Shown here piece by piece: positions 46,390 through 56,927 of a DNA stretch of 64,000 nt. A model generated the notes under the pieces. The model did no database searches. It was not told where the DNA came from and worked only from the letters and a program-made list of their open reading frames with translations. The DNA comes from Cercophora sp. LCS_1. Taxonomy: Eukaryota; Ascomycota; Sordariomycetes; Sordariales; Lasiosphaeriaceae. The stretch lies in NCBI GenBank assembly GCA_036250225.1, contig JAPZLL010000036.1, forward strand, positions 248,001 through 312,000. Reading direction: 5' to 3'. Both the position numbers and the translations under genes were made by a program. Position 1 is the stretch's first letter. The number at the start of each line of letters is the position of its first letter.

Positions 46390-49227
46390 CCCAATGAGAT
46401 GCGGCGGGACAAGAGAGTCCCGAGAGACGTGAGATAGGACAGCCGTTTTGACGGATTTATACGTGCCTCAGAAAGGCACGAGCGGGCAGTGTTTGCTTCG
46501 AATAATATACCCCGGAAGTCGGACAGATCAAGGCAAGTGCTGATCGGTCCTAAAGGCGGTGGATGGCTGCGAGAAAATCTAGCAGCCAAATGGGATCAAA
46601 GGAATCCTCAACAATAGGATCTTCGGTCAATGGCGGCTGCCTCCAATTCGGATGGAAGCAGTGTGGATTCGAGCCGGGATCGAGATTGGCTGGTTTGGAT
46701 TCCTCGCGAACCGAGACAAAGAGTATGTTTTTGTGTTGATATTAAAACAAGCTATCGAAATCGAGGATTTTTCTCCGGAGTCTCAAAGCGAGTGTCGAGA
46801 AAAGAGACGCAACAAGACAGGCTTCCGCAATGGATAGGCCGGGGTCGAAATCGGACGTCGAAACAGCGTACGAGCTGTGCCGAAGGCAGTTGTCAAAAAT
46901 TAGAAGACAATATCTTGAACGAGTGTGGTCGGGAAGACAAGGCGAAGGGCGAAGCCTGCAAGCAGTGAGGCACGGCGGCAGGGCCGACGGGGACGGAGGG
47001 ACTGTCGGCTTGCAGGATCGAGGGCGGCGGGAAGAAAGGCAAGAAAGAAATGGATATCTCGAGAGGACGACAAACCAACGTCGAATGAGCGAGGGATGGC
47101 TGAAAAAAGGAGGAAAAAGAAGGCGAGAAAGGGATCGGTGACAAGGAGAGCGAGCGAGCGAAGGGAGGTCAGTTGGCCCTAAATGGGATTGGCTTGACAA
47201 GCTAGTTTAATTGCTGCTGGACAGGGGGTGACCGCTTCCAGGAGGGAAACACGCGCTCAGGAGCGCGGTACGTGCGGGCCATCTGGAGCCAGGTCCCCTT
47301 TGAGTCCCCACCGCGTATCGGAAGCGGAGGTCCGCACAGAAATAGCCGCTCAAGGGACCAAAAGTGACCACGCCATCGTTACGGTGCCAGTCGCCTCCCT
47401 TTGAGATTTCCCCGCCAGCACCCAAAGTCGATCCGCAAAGGTGCACCACCGCCATGTTGTTATTAGGAGGGGGTGCAGCACATTTATCCCACGAGGGAGA
47501 ATTCGATGCTGCAACCGGCCGGTCCGATCTTGTCAATCGCATCAGGGCCCTACATCTAACCAGCAACGACGTGCTTATGCACGCCAGCGACGCCTTGCCC
47601 ACGGTCATGGTGAAGTTGCATCAACGGCCCCTTACTGCTGCTCCTGGCCGTTGGTCGCTGGCACACCGCGGTCAGGAGACGATGATGCTGCACCAAGAGC
47701 CCTCACTGCAGCTCTCCTGCGTTGGACCCAGACTCTGGACGGCGCCTCGGCACAACCGAGGGATTCGGTTGTGATTGCACAAAAGCATCCATCTCGGTGC
47801 TTTTCAGACGGCAACTTGATTTTCAGCACATCCTCGGCCGGAGGATATGTTGTTCTCTTCACAACTGACTCTGCCGAAGCTCAGACGCCAGGGCCTCTTC
47901 GCTAACAGATGCAGGGTCGCCAGCCTCTGCACTCTGGTCACAAATATATGTATATGCCCTTTTCGTCCTCGTGGAGAGGGGCAACACAACGTGAGGGGTG
48001 ATTGCGAATCTCCCCACCTACCCAGGCCGCGTCGATGTTGAATACCCGGCGGGCACACGATCTCAGTTCAACTCGAAATCCAGCGATCTGCTGTGCCTAA
48101 CCGAATGCCCGGGAACCGAGGCCGTCGCGGAAAGGGGCATTTCGAGGCGAGATGGATCGTCGTGCACAAGTCGATCCCCACCGCCGTCTCATCTCTTCTG
48201 ATCAGGGTCCGGCTGCTGGGCTCACGGCGAGTAAAAATAGGGACATTCTCCAAGTCCAGATGTCCGGAAAGGATGAAACGATGCTGCAGGGGAACGCTAG
48301 TGAAGTGCACGACATGGCATCGTGCGTGCTCCCACTGTGTCTTCAAATCGTCGCCCGATCCCCGGGTTGCGATTTTTTTTTGGCTCTGCACAAATATTTC
48401 GGCCCAAACGCATCTCTGGAAAGTGGCGTGCAATAAGACATGTGCTGCAGCCCGCCATTGACACATCACGGGGAAACGGGCGGTCAAGGCTTGCATCAGC
48501 ACAGTCCATCTTCAGAACATCTGGCACTGTATTACGAAAATCCCCGGGTTCTGGAACCCAGCAAGAGATTCCACTCACATCCGCCAAGCACAGCGCCTGA
48601 TACACGCTCGTGGTTTCGCACAGCTCAAATCAGCATATCTCACAGCATCAAGACTCCTCTTTTCCCCTGTTGACTCCCAAAACCGCATTATATTCCGGGT
48701 TCTCAGCCTCAAGGGTGTGGGGACGACCCCGCCAAGCCAAGGCAAGCCAACCTGACATTCTGCTCAAAGCGTCGTTTCTGCACCTTCAGCTGCAGGAACC
48801 CGCCACTGAGTCTCCAAGCCTGTCGCAAGCAAAGAAAAAGGACAACGGTGTCGATCTGGAACATTTCTCCACACCGTTTGCCCAAGAAAAAAAAAAGACC
48901 AAGTGTCACCTTGTTTTTTTTTTCCGGCTACTGTTGCCATTGCGACGTGGCTGTCTCTGAATCTGTCTGGTCAAAGCATTTTGATCGTCAACGAGAGAAA
49001 ATAAAGGTGAGTAAGCTTAAATGCAACTCATTGTCTTTTCCGGTGTCGTCCGGTCACGCTGGAAGTGAGCCGTTTGCCATCGTTTTGTGGTTAGGGGTCG
49101 CAACGTCAACAAGCCCCTTTTGCCTGTCACCCACCAAGCGATATATTTTGCCACCAGAAACTCGTTATTGTCGTTGGCCAGGATTGGTTCAGCAGTGTTG
49201 GGTTAATGCAAAAAGTCTCACTCGATA

Positions 49228-49331
49228 GTAAAAAGAACAGAGCGGACGAGTCGAACCCCGATCTAGCTACATCCTTCCTACCTTGTAAGTATGTCCAAGG
49301 TAATACAGTGACCATAAACTGTTTCGCTGTG
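49228..49331 (-). pseudogene. Decayed tRNA-like element
   Basis: On the minus strand, CACAGCG and CGCTCTG can pair at six of seven positions as an acceptor stem. ACAG/CTGT can form a four-pair D stem, TTACC/GGTAG an anticodon-type stem with an enlarged loop, and GGTTCGACTCG closely matches the Pol III B box. A T-rich run (TTCTTTTT) follows at once, like a Pol III terminator. The T stem is poorly paired and no sensible anticodon can be fixed, so a working tRNA is unlikely. Assignment is by hand folding only. Confidence 0.3.
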
Positions 49332-49836
49332 CCATCCGCTGAGTGAAAGTCCGGCATCCCACAGCAGTCAATCGGGAGCACCAACCACCTGCTCTACGCC
49401 CTTTAAATCCCACCTTCAACAGCCCGGGTTCTCTTGATATGAACAAATCCAACTCTTCCGTTTTGCCCTCCCCCCCCTTTGCATCCCAAGCAGAAGACCG
49501 GGATCTAAGAGAATTTACCGGAACATGGAGATGACACAGGCTGGGGGCCGCTCGATAGGAGGACTGTATGGTTCTATGCTGTTCTGCCTACTTCGTTGAT
49601 TTACTTTCATACCCTGGCACTTGACCTTTTCGTTCGTCCATGTGTCTAGTTTCAAGAGTATCGCCAAGGCGTGCCTCGTCAAATGGAACGGTTAGCCACG
49701 CCCCACAGCCTGTCCCTCGTGCCCACCAAGAACTCAACGAAAAAGATCGATGTGCTCCCCATCGCCGGCATTGAATAACAGGACACCCCGACCCGTATAA
49801 TTGCAACCCTGTTTATACCTCAATGGGCGGCTTGAC

Positions 49837-49980
49837 AAAAAAAAAAGCAAAATAATGATCCGGGGCTCGAATCCACGACTGCTTCAACACGGGGAGTTAT
49901 CCCACAAGGCGACAATACTATCTAGCTAGGTGGGAACTACCTCTGGAAGCAACAGCCAACTACCACTGCGCCAAGTCGCC
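49837..49980 (-). pseudogene. Pol III-like unit with A box, B box and T10 terminator
   Basis: Minus strand from 49980: GGCGACTTGGCGCAGTGGTA contains a near-perfect A box (TGGCGCAGTGG) at the proper distance from the 5' end. A GTCGCC at 49908-49913 could close a 73-nt acceptor stem, but no B box or proper T arm lies inside. Further on, GGATTCGAGCC (about 49865-49876) resembles a B box, followed after about 25 bases by ten T (49837-49846). It may be a broken tRNA, two fused tRNA remnants, or a small Pol III RNA. Confidence 0.35.
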
Positions 49981-51106
49981 TTGACTTGTGGTGCCAATTT
50001 ATCAAGAAGCTCTCCCCAATATACCCATTCCATTCTCACCAGTCCCCAGTCATTTCATCTCACCCCATCTCACCTCATTTCACTCCATCTCATCACTCCT
50101 GTCCTTCCAAAACCTGCTCCAACCATGCCCCATCCATTGCCTTGGGTTTGCACTCCATGTCTCCGCTGAATTGTTTACTCTGTAGGCAAACGGCAAAGTC
50201 GACTCACAAATCAGCAAGCTCCTGTGAGCAGATGCGTCGCTACATGAACTCTCGTTGGATCATCCGGTGCCTTCTTTCGTTTCAGAAGACAAGCTAGAAG
50301 CTGTCAAACTAATAACATTGACAGACGTCGGAGAGTTGCAACCCAGGGAGGCTGTCTGCTTTCCAACATCCACCTGTTCGACCACATCGTCATTTTGTCC
50401 TGCTGCTGATACAACCGCGCGACGAGGCTACGCACAATCCCATCTCCTATAGGTCAGCGTCGATGACTTTGCGTTGCTCATCCTGACCGCCATGTCGTAC
50501 GTACCTGGGTTTCAGACAAAAGCACCAACGAGGGAGAAAAGAGCCAGTTGCGATCAATCATTAAGCGGCTTCGACAACCTGGATGGTCTGAACCCTCCAA
50601 CAAATGCACCACTGGTGGTTTCCTTCACACCCCCTATCACAGTCCAAACCAAGAATGCCATCAGCAACCCGACGTAAACCCAACCATCACATCTCGTAAC
50701 AGATCAAATCTTCCCGAAAGCAAGTTAGCGGCAAAGTCGCCCGTTCGGATTATCCCGTCGACGCCAACGCCAACCGCAATCACAACCGCACCAACAATTT
50801 AACCTACCCCTGACCGTACCGGCGCGCCACACCAAACTCGACACCCTCATACTCTACCCCTTTCCACTCTCTTATCCACTCTCTCTCTCTTCCTTCCCGT
50901 TCCCAAACCCAACACGGCCCGTAAGCCTTATCCGCCACCATCATCATCACCACCCTCACCCCTGATCATCATCACCCCTATTGCCATGCCACCACCCCTA
51001 CCGCCGCCAGCTCCTCTCGCCGTCGGCTGTACCTACTAGGCGCCTCGACGCCGGGGGCCCTATTCGTAAAGCATGTATCTATTCTGAGGACATCCCGCAT
51101 GATGGT

Positions 51107-51122
51107 CGATCGATCGATCGAT
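51107..51122. repeat. (CGAT)4 tandem repeat
   Basis: Four tandem CGAT units in gene-free DNA. Each unit contains GATC/CGAT, so the tract is self-complementary. Confidence 0.8.
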
Positions 51123-51742
51123 CTATCAGATTCCGGAGGATTTCCCATGCAGGGATGGGGCACGGTAAGGCCTCGTAATCGATCGAGCATAGGTCATGTC
51201 AAGATGCACATGTTACGTAGGTAAAGAAGAGAAAAAGGAAATCTCAATTGCAAGCGCCATCGCCAAACTATGTCCTATGAACATGAACGAACAGCAATTG
51301 TGAAAATGCAAATGCCTGTCCCGGCTGGTCATGCCTTCGAGTCGCTGACGGAACACAACGCCTAGGGTGACGAGAGGACAATAAAGGGTGGGAATGTGGC
51401 AGCAGTTCCGTCAGGGGCCTTGTCCCTGACAAACAAAACAATGGCCTCGTGGGTTGGGTTAACTGTTGTGCTTTCTCTCACTCTCTAAAAGAAACTCCCT
51501 AGAGTAAAAAAAGACCCCCGAGTCCAACGGCCGAACGGGAAAACCCAGAACCGAGATAGAATAGATAGCTGCTCAAATATCTCCTTGTGATTTCCTCTCT
51601 GCACCCGCAGCCCGCGCGCCATCGCCTCCAGGGCCATCCCCTCTCGCAGCACCGCCACCGACGAAGCGGGTATCCGGTTAGGGCAGGCCAGGGTCGTCAT
51701 GTTGAAGGGGAGAACAAGAAAGCCAAAGAAAAGACCAGCCCC

Positions 51743-52763
51743 TCAGAGAATCCGGCAATGGCTCTTCTTCTTCTTTTGTTGCGGCGGCTCCAGCGCTGCA
51801 ACAATCGCCTTTTCAAAGTTAGTCAAACTCCCAACAAACCGACAAAACCCAGGGCGGCACCTACCTCGTCGAACACGTCCTTCAGCTTGTACTGTGTGAG
51901 AGCACTGCACTCAACGTACTTGACAGCACCAAGCTCCTTTGCCATTCGCTCGCCATCCTCTTTCCGTACCGGTGTCATCTTCTGCTTGGACAGCTTCTCC
52001 CGAACCTGAGGGTCGTCTCGCAAATCGACCTGGGTGCCGACAATCAAGCAGGGCACGCCGGGGCAGTGGTGGTGCACCTCGGGAAACCACTTCTCGCGAA
52101 CGTTTTCGAACGAGGCGGGTGATGTGACGCTGAAGCAGACGAGGAAAACGTCGGTCTGAGGATAGGACAGAGGTCGGAGGCGGTCGTAATCTTCTTGTCC
52201 GGCGGTATCAAAAAGACCGAGCGTATAAGGCTCATCACCGATCCTGCATTCACACGGGTTTAGTAAACCTTCCTTCCGCAACCGATTCGCCAACACATTC
52301 GCATACATCCCCGACACAGAAGGAGTGAACAATCGGAACGAATGTGGCCAAAGAGAAGAAACGTACATAACGGTGACCGCATAGTTATCGAAGACTGTGG
52401 GAACGTATTCCGAAGGGAACTTGTTGGTTGTGTAGCTGATGAGAAGACATGTCTTCCCGACGGCACCGTCACCGACAACCACGCATCTGCGCAAGGGGGA
52501 GTGTCAGCCAGAGCCATATGTCTCAACGTTGGGATGCAATTCAGACGTCATCGACGCGCCTTTGGAACGCGTCCCGGTAGCGAGCCCTCGCAAAAGCAAT
52601 GTTTGGGGGCAGCGACCAGCGAGCACCGTTGCATTTTTCGAGCACACAGCGAATTGCACGGATGCAGCGTCGGTCGAAGGCTTGCAGGCGAGCGAGGCCG
52701 AGGAGGGGATGGGCCAAGGAGGGGGAGAAGCGGGCTGACGAACTTGATGGTTCCGAGCACCAT
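51743..52763 (-). CDS. cdc42: Rho-family GTPase Cdc42
   Basis: Small GTPase that sets cell polarity and hyphal tip growth at the plasma membrane. Four exons: 52744-52763, 52367-52486, 51865-52243 and 51743-51808, giving 194 aa. Exon 1 is 20 nt (MVLGTIK) followed by a 257-nt intron. All G motifs are present: GDGAVGKT, the effector loop YVPTVFDNYAVTVM, DTAGQEDYD, GTQVDLRDD and ECSALTQ. The Rho insert region is PQVREKLSKQKMTPVRKEDG. The tail, encoded by the last small exon, is AIVAALEPPQQKKKKSHCRIL, with a polybasic stretch and a CAAX box CRIL; the final Leu predicts geranylgeranylation. The branch point CTAAC and donor GTAGGT support the last join. Arg directly after the prenylated Cys is less usual than the small residue of most fungal Cdc42 tails. 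Confidence 0.95.
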
Positions 52764-55700
52764 TTTCCTTCTGAGGGCGCTCCGATTGGGAGTAGGGTGT
52801 GCCGGAGGCTGTGATTACCGGTGGGCTCGTCGAACGGTTCGACAGAGAAATGGGATGCACCTGGTCGATCGGGTTTCGCCCCTTATCGCGAGTCCTGCAA
52901 TCTGCCGGCAATTCGAGGGTCGAGGGTCGAAATCGTGGGCGAAAGCGAAGTGTGGAGTTGCGGAATGGGGGAAGCGGACGTGGAAAATGGGGCGGGATGG
53001 GGTGGTAGGCGAGGATCTGGAGTGCTGCGTTGAATGAATGGGGACGGCAAGCGATGACGACGAGCCGGGTCGCGGGAATGGTTCGAGTCGGCCGGATTCG
53101 CGACAATGAAATCGACAATGCAAGCAACAGGCGGTCGGCGAGCAGCTTGACGAAGAGAGACGGAGAGAGATACGGCCAATCAACCCAAGGGCACAGCGGG
53201 GGGGGAGGCCAACGGTCGGCCGGCGCAGTCAAACAGCAATTGGAAAAATGCGAGACTGGGCCCTGGATTTCGGGGCGCTGATGGTTTTTGTTGCTCCAGC
53301 TGATGCAGCGTAAGATTACGGGGAGCTTTGGAGAAACCAAGAAACCTGGCAGAGAGGTTCTAAAGCGCCCGGAGCCTGCTGGCGTTGGAGTTTATGGCTC
53401 TTTGACGGGGTGTGACATGGGGCCAGGCTCCAGTCGTCTTCAGGATGCCATTTGCTGGCGCAATTTGGGGGTCGATTGAGCGTAATGGCTGACGCTCGGA
53501 ACCCAAGTATACAAGTGGTACCGTACTATACGTTATGGATACAGTCTGCCTGTAAATTACGATTGTGTGATGTGGAAACCTTGACCAAAATGCGCTTGAG
53601 GCTTTTCTCTGCTGGTCGATTGAGACCACATGTTCAACCATCTGTACTGGTATGTTTGGCATTCGTAGGAGGAGCCTGTTGTTCTCAATGGCAACTACAT
53701 CTGGCCTGGCAGACGACACCTCCATCACGAGGAAGGGCCGTTCGATGTCGCAGACTGGTCGAAATGATTGGAGAAGGCGCTGCCGGGCGCTTCGATCTAA
53801 CGGCGCCATTGTCCCCCGCCAGAAGCTCAACTGCATCCGAGCCTCAGAGGGTCGAACTGTGCCCAGATATGGAATACGTTGACCAATGCCCACTGATGGT
53901 GCAGTTGACGCACGCACAACCGTGAACTGGACCCCTCAGGGTCGCTGTTACGCCCAGACAGACACTGGTTGGTTGCATCGACAGTCGGACTGCTCTCTTG
54001 GGCAGGCTATTCCCCTTTGCGCCTGATGGCAGGGAACTCGCTGGATCCACGTCGACGACACAGACGCTGGTCATGAACCATCCTGTTGCGCTTGTCGGCT
54101 TTCTGCAAGTCAACCGGGGCGCTGTCTCCGCTACGCTACGGCAGGAATGGCTGCGGCGATGATAGCTAGCGCATCTGGTGCAACCTTCCATTCCGGCGCA
54201 CTTGGCCACTGGCTCTCCTGTCGTGGGTCGTGATGGAATGTCTCACGACGCCTCGCATGAAGGGCGCCGGGCCTGGAACTTTTGGATCCATGCTCCGGAA
54301 CCCACCGAATCACCAATGGCAAACGTGAGGGAAACACGACCGGCCTGACGCTCCCGAGTCGGCCGGAGTCGAATTCATGATTTCTACATTTTCTGAAACC
54401 CGTTGCAAAGCATCTTGACGGGCCATTGCATGGCTGCGCGGTCCAAGTTTGCCGAGTCCTAGATAAGTCCTAGGCTACGGTCGACACCAAGCAACGCTAC
54501 TGATCCGGGCACCGAGAAAATGCGGGCAAGTGCTGCCGACGGACTAGTGCGAGAGAACAGGACGGATTTCTTAACTTTCAAGACAGCTGCATTCTCATGG
54601 ATGTCATCATTGCAGGGCGAGCGAGCGAGCCCTTGGAAACGTCGGTGGGGATGTCGTTGAGAGGGGTCTCCCCAAACTGGAAATGGGTGTCGGGGCGAAG
54701 GGTGCTTGCATGCTTCTCTTCATGCTTCGATCCGGCTTCGACCACACAGCACCCTGGTCCAATATCCGGCTGTATTGGCGTCTGCACTCCTGCTGGGCCT
54801 CTGGCTGGGCCTGCCCCCTGGGCCTTACCAGGTGGTTGCAAAAAATACCGAAAAGGTGAATCCAGTTGGTGTCACCTCAGGAGTGGTTTCAATTAGCCTT
54901 CTCGTTCTCAGTATGCGTCGATCAAAGGCCTCAAGACCAGATAGATGACATCTTTGGGCCCCTGGATTCTCATGCAGCACATTTGAAAGTTAAACAGATC
55001 ACCTTTTGGAGAGCAATATCCCTCGACTTTCCTGGTGGGGGGGCTTTTTTGTCAGGGACGACGTTGCCTTTGGCTTGTGGCCGCTTGCTGGTCGATCTCA
55101 TGCAATAATCGTCCAACCTCAGCGCGGCTGCAGGACGCAAGCGTTTGGGATCCACGGCGATGTTTGCTAGTCGGCAGACGCTTGCCGCCACGGCAGATGT
55201 CGTCCATCGCTCACCAATGCCTTCCAAAGAAGCGTGCTGCAGATACCAGAGCGGAGAGATCGGTCATCCTGGACGGTGATCCGCTCGTTCCAAACCCTGA
55301 GGCATTGGGTCGAGGTGCATATAGACCGACGGATACCGCACCAGTCCCCGAGAACAAGCATCCAAGCTGATGACTACGAGGGGTTGCGGGGCGCGCCTCA
55401 GGACCGGGACACTCGAGACGTAAGCTTGAAACTGGTGGGTTCTGCTTGGTGCGGGGTGAAGCGGAGCGGTGAGGAGGGAGGGGAAGCCATCGAGATTGTG
55501 CCGTCCTACCAGAAGTGCCTCAAGCTGAAGTTACAGCGACGCGTCGATGCAGTAGCTTATGTTGTTGGTTGAGCTTCCATGATGCTGTGCTCGGTGAGTT
55601 AGATTGCGGCTGCAGGAAGACGGCTTTCTCAAGACTCCAGCAGTTTAGGCAGCCACATTGTGTCTGCGCAGCTGTCTGTCGAAACTGGGTAATAAAACCT

Positions 55701-56030
55701 CGCTGGTACCGGACCCGGGAGATGCTGAAAACATGAAACAGAAAACGCCAGGAACCTGCGTTATTTCGGGTTTGTACCTGTTACGCCGGATTCCATTGTG
55801 CACGGGAAACTTTAGATAGGGGGTTGAGGAAAGCAAGATTGCGTCACAGGGAGGAGCACTGACCACTGCAGCCGAAAAAGCAACTTCGGGAGCGGGACGG
55901 AGCAACCCGGTCACCTAAAACTGGACCTTGCCCAACACTTCAACATCCTCTTCAACGCGCAGTGTAAGGTTCACTGTTGCCGAAAGAAAAAGCCTGGCCC
56001 GCCCATCAACTCACGTGCCACCTGAGCGCC
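52764..56030. other. 3.3 kb gene-free region between divergent Cdc42 and Vma22-like genes
   Basis: The first 500 bases are CT-rich on the minus strand and look like the Cdc42 promoter and 5' leader. A 278-codon frame there (52504-53340, minus) runs through Cdc42 exon 1 in another frame and is not a gene. Between 53360 and 53925 open frames occur on both strands over the same bases. No domain, RNA gene or mobile element is seen. Confidence 0.55.
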
Positions 56031-56684
56031 ATGAGCGAGAATGAGATTGATGCTCTCTTGGAGCGCTACCTGGGCCTTCTCGACAGCTATGTCGACCTCC
56101 AGCAAAAGCTGGGCAGGCTTCAGAGCACTGTTTTCCAAAACCTCGCCAAGGCCAACTTCTCAGCAGAAAGAGGCATCCGGTATGGGCAAGACTATTACGA
56201 TGAGCGGATGCATGCTTCGCGGGGGCTAAAAGTCGACCTTCTTCATCCCGACTCTCCCGATGGCTATCTCAAATATGAACTGGGCGCAGTCCTCCAAGGC
56301 GAGCCAACGCAAGAGCCGGCAGACGCCGATTGTGGGGATGAAGATCTCGATGCCAACCGGGTGGCTGAAGAGAATTCTGATGAGACGCCCGGTAACAACT
56401 CGGACGAGAGTGGAGAAGAGAAAACGCCGCAACAAAATAAGGCTTCCAACGATCCCCTTCGGTGGTTTGGAATTCTTACGCCAATGACTCTCCGCCAGGC
56501 GCAAAGACATGCCATCGAGTCTGTTGAGAGCATCATCCCCCGGCTTGCAACCCTCAGCTCCGAGATGGCGGAGATTGAGTTGGAGATCCGCAGAGCGCGG
56601 AAGAAGAGAGCCAAAGCAGCAAAGCTGAGGCAGCAACAAGAAGAGCATACGGCAGGGTCAGACCAAGTTCAAGTTGCTGTGTGA
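56031..56684 (+). CDS. vma22: V-ATPase assembly factor Vma22 / CCDC115-like
   Basis: Endoplasmic-reticulum factor needed to assemble the V0 sector of the vacuolar H+-ATPase with Vma12 and Vma21. Single exon, 217 aa, from the ATG at 56031 (MSENEIDALLERYLGLLDSY); an open frame continues 18 codons upstream only from a TTG. The N-terminal helical block LLDSYVDLQQKLGRLQSTVF with the following NLAKANFS, and the C-terminal block DPLRWFGILTPMTLRQAQRH with a closing coiled coil rich in E/R/K, match the family; the length equals that of yeast Vma22. The centre (about 95-145) is an acidic low-complexity linker. It converges on the acid phosphatase gene with 243 bp between stops. Confidence 0.85.
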   Translation: MSENEIDALLERYLGLLDSYVDLQQKLGRLQSTVFQNLAKANFSAERGIRYGQDYYDERMHASRGLKVDLLHPDSPDGYLKYELGAVLQGEPTQEPADADCGDEDLDANRVAEENSDETPGNNSDESGEEKTPQQNKASNDPLRWFGILTPMTLRQAQRHAIESVESIIPRLATLSSEMAEIELEIRRARKKRAKAAKLRQQQEEHTAGSDQVQVAV

Positions 56685-56927
56685 GGATGCACTGGAATAG
56701 AAGGTATTCCAGTTTTCCTGTACTATATCTATCTCGCCACAGTACGGGGTGTTGTGCAGCTATGCTGGGTATCCTATAAAGGGGGAGATATATGCAACTT
56801 CTTCGCTCAGAGCAAGATATCCAAATGGTATGTCCCGACGCGTGATCTCACCGCATACATATCTCAGTATAGTAACACTGGGGTAGTGAGGAAGGCTTGG
56901 GAAGACCTTTACCGAGACGAGGGTTGC

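Larger units (their letters stand above)
46390..51742. other. 5.35 kb gene-free region upstream of Mrn1-like gene
   Basis: No protein gene could be supported. The right side holds the Cdc42 3' UTR and the left side the promoter and probably a long leader of the RRM gene. Two tRNA-like relics occur near 49.2 and 49.9 kb. Pyrimidine-rich stretches lie at 50020-50110 and 50820-50990 on the plus strand, like fungal promoters or leaders, yet the ATG that follows at 50986 opens a frame of fewer than 20 codons. A (CGAT) repeat lies at about 51107-51122. Confidence 0.55.

Noticed and set aside
52504..53340. 278-codon minus-strand frame upstream of Cdc42
   Set aside because: Passes through Cdc42 exon 1 in another frame and matches the CT-rich leader; composition is not protein-like.
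53360..53925. Opposing frames of about 157 and 185 codons on the two strands
   Set aside because: Both strands are open over the same bases and neither shows family features, so no gene can be chosen.
55977..56030. Upstream extension of the Vma22-like frame
   Set aside because: It starts only from a TTG; the ATG at 56031 gives the family's normal length and N-terminus.
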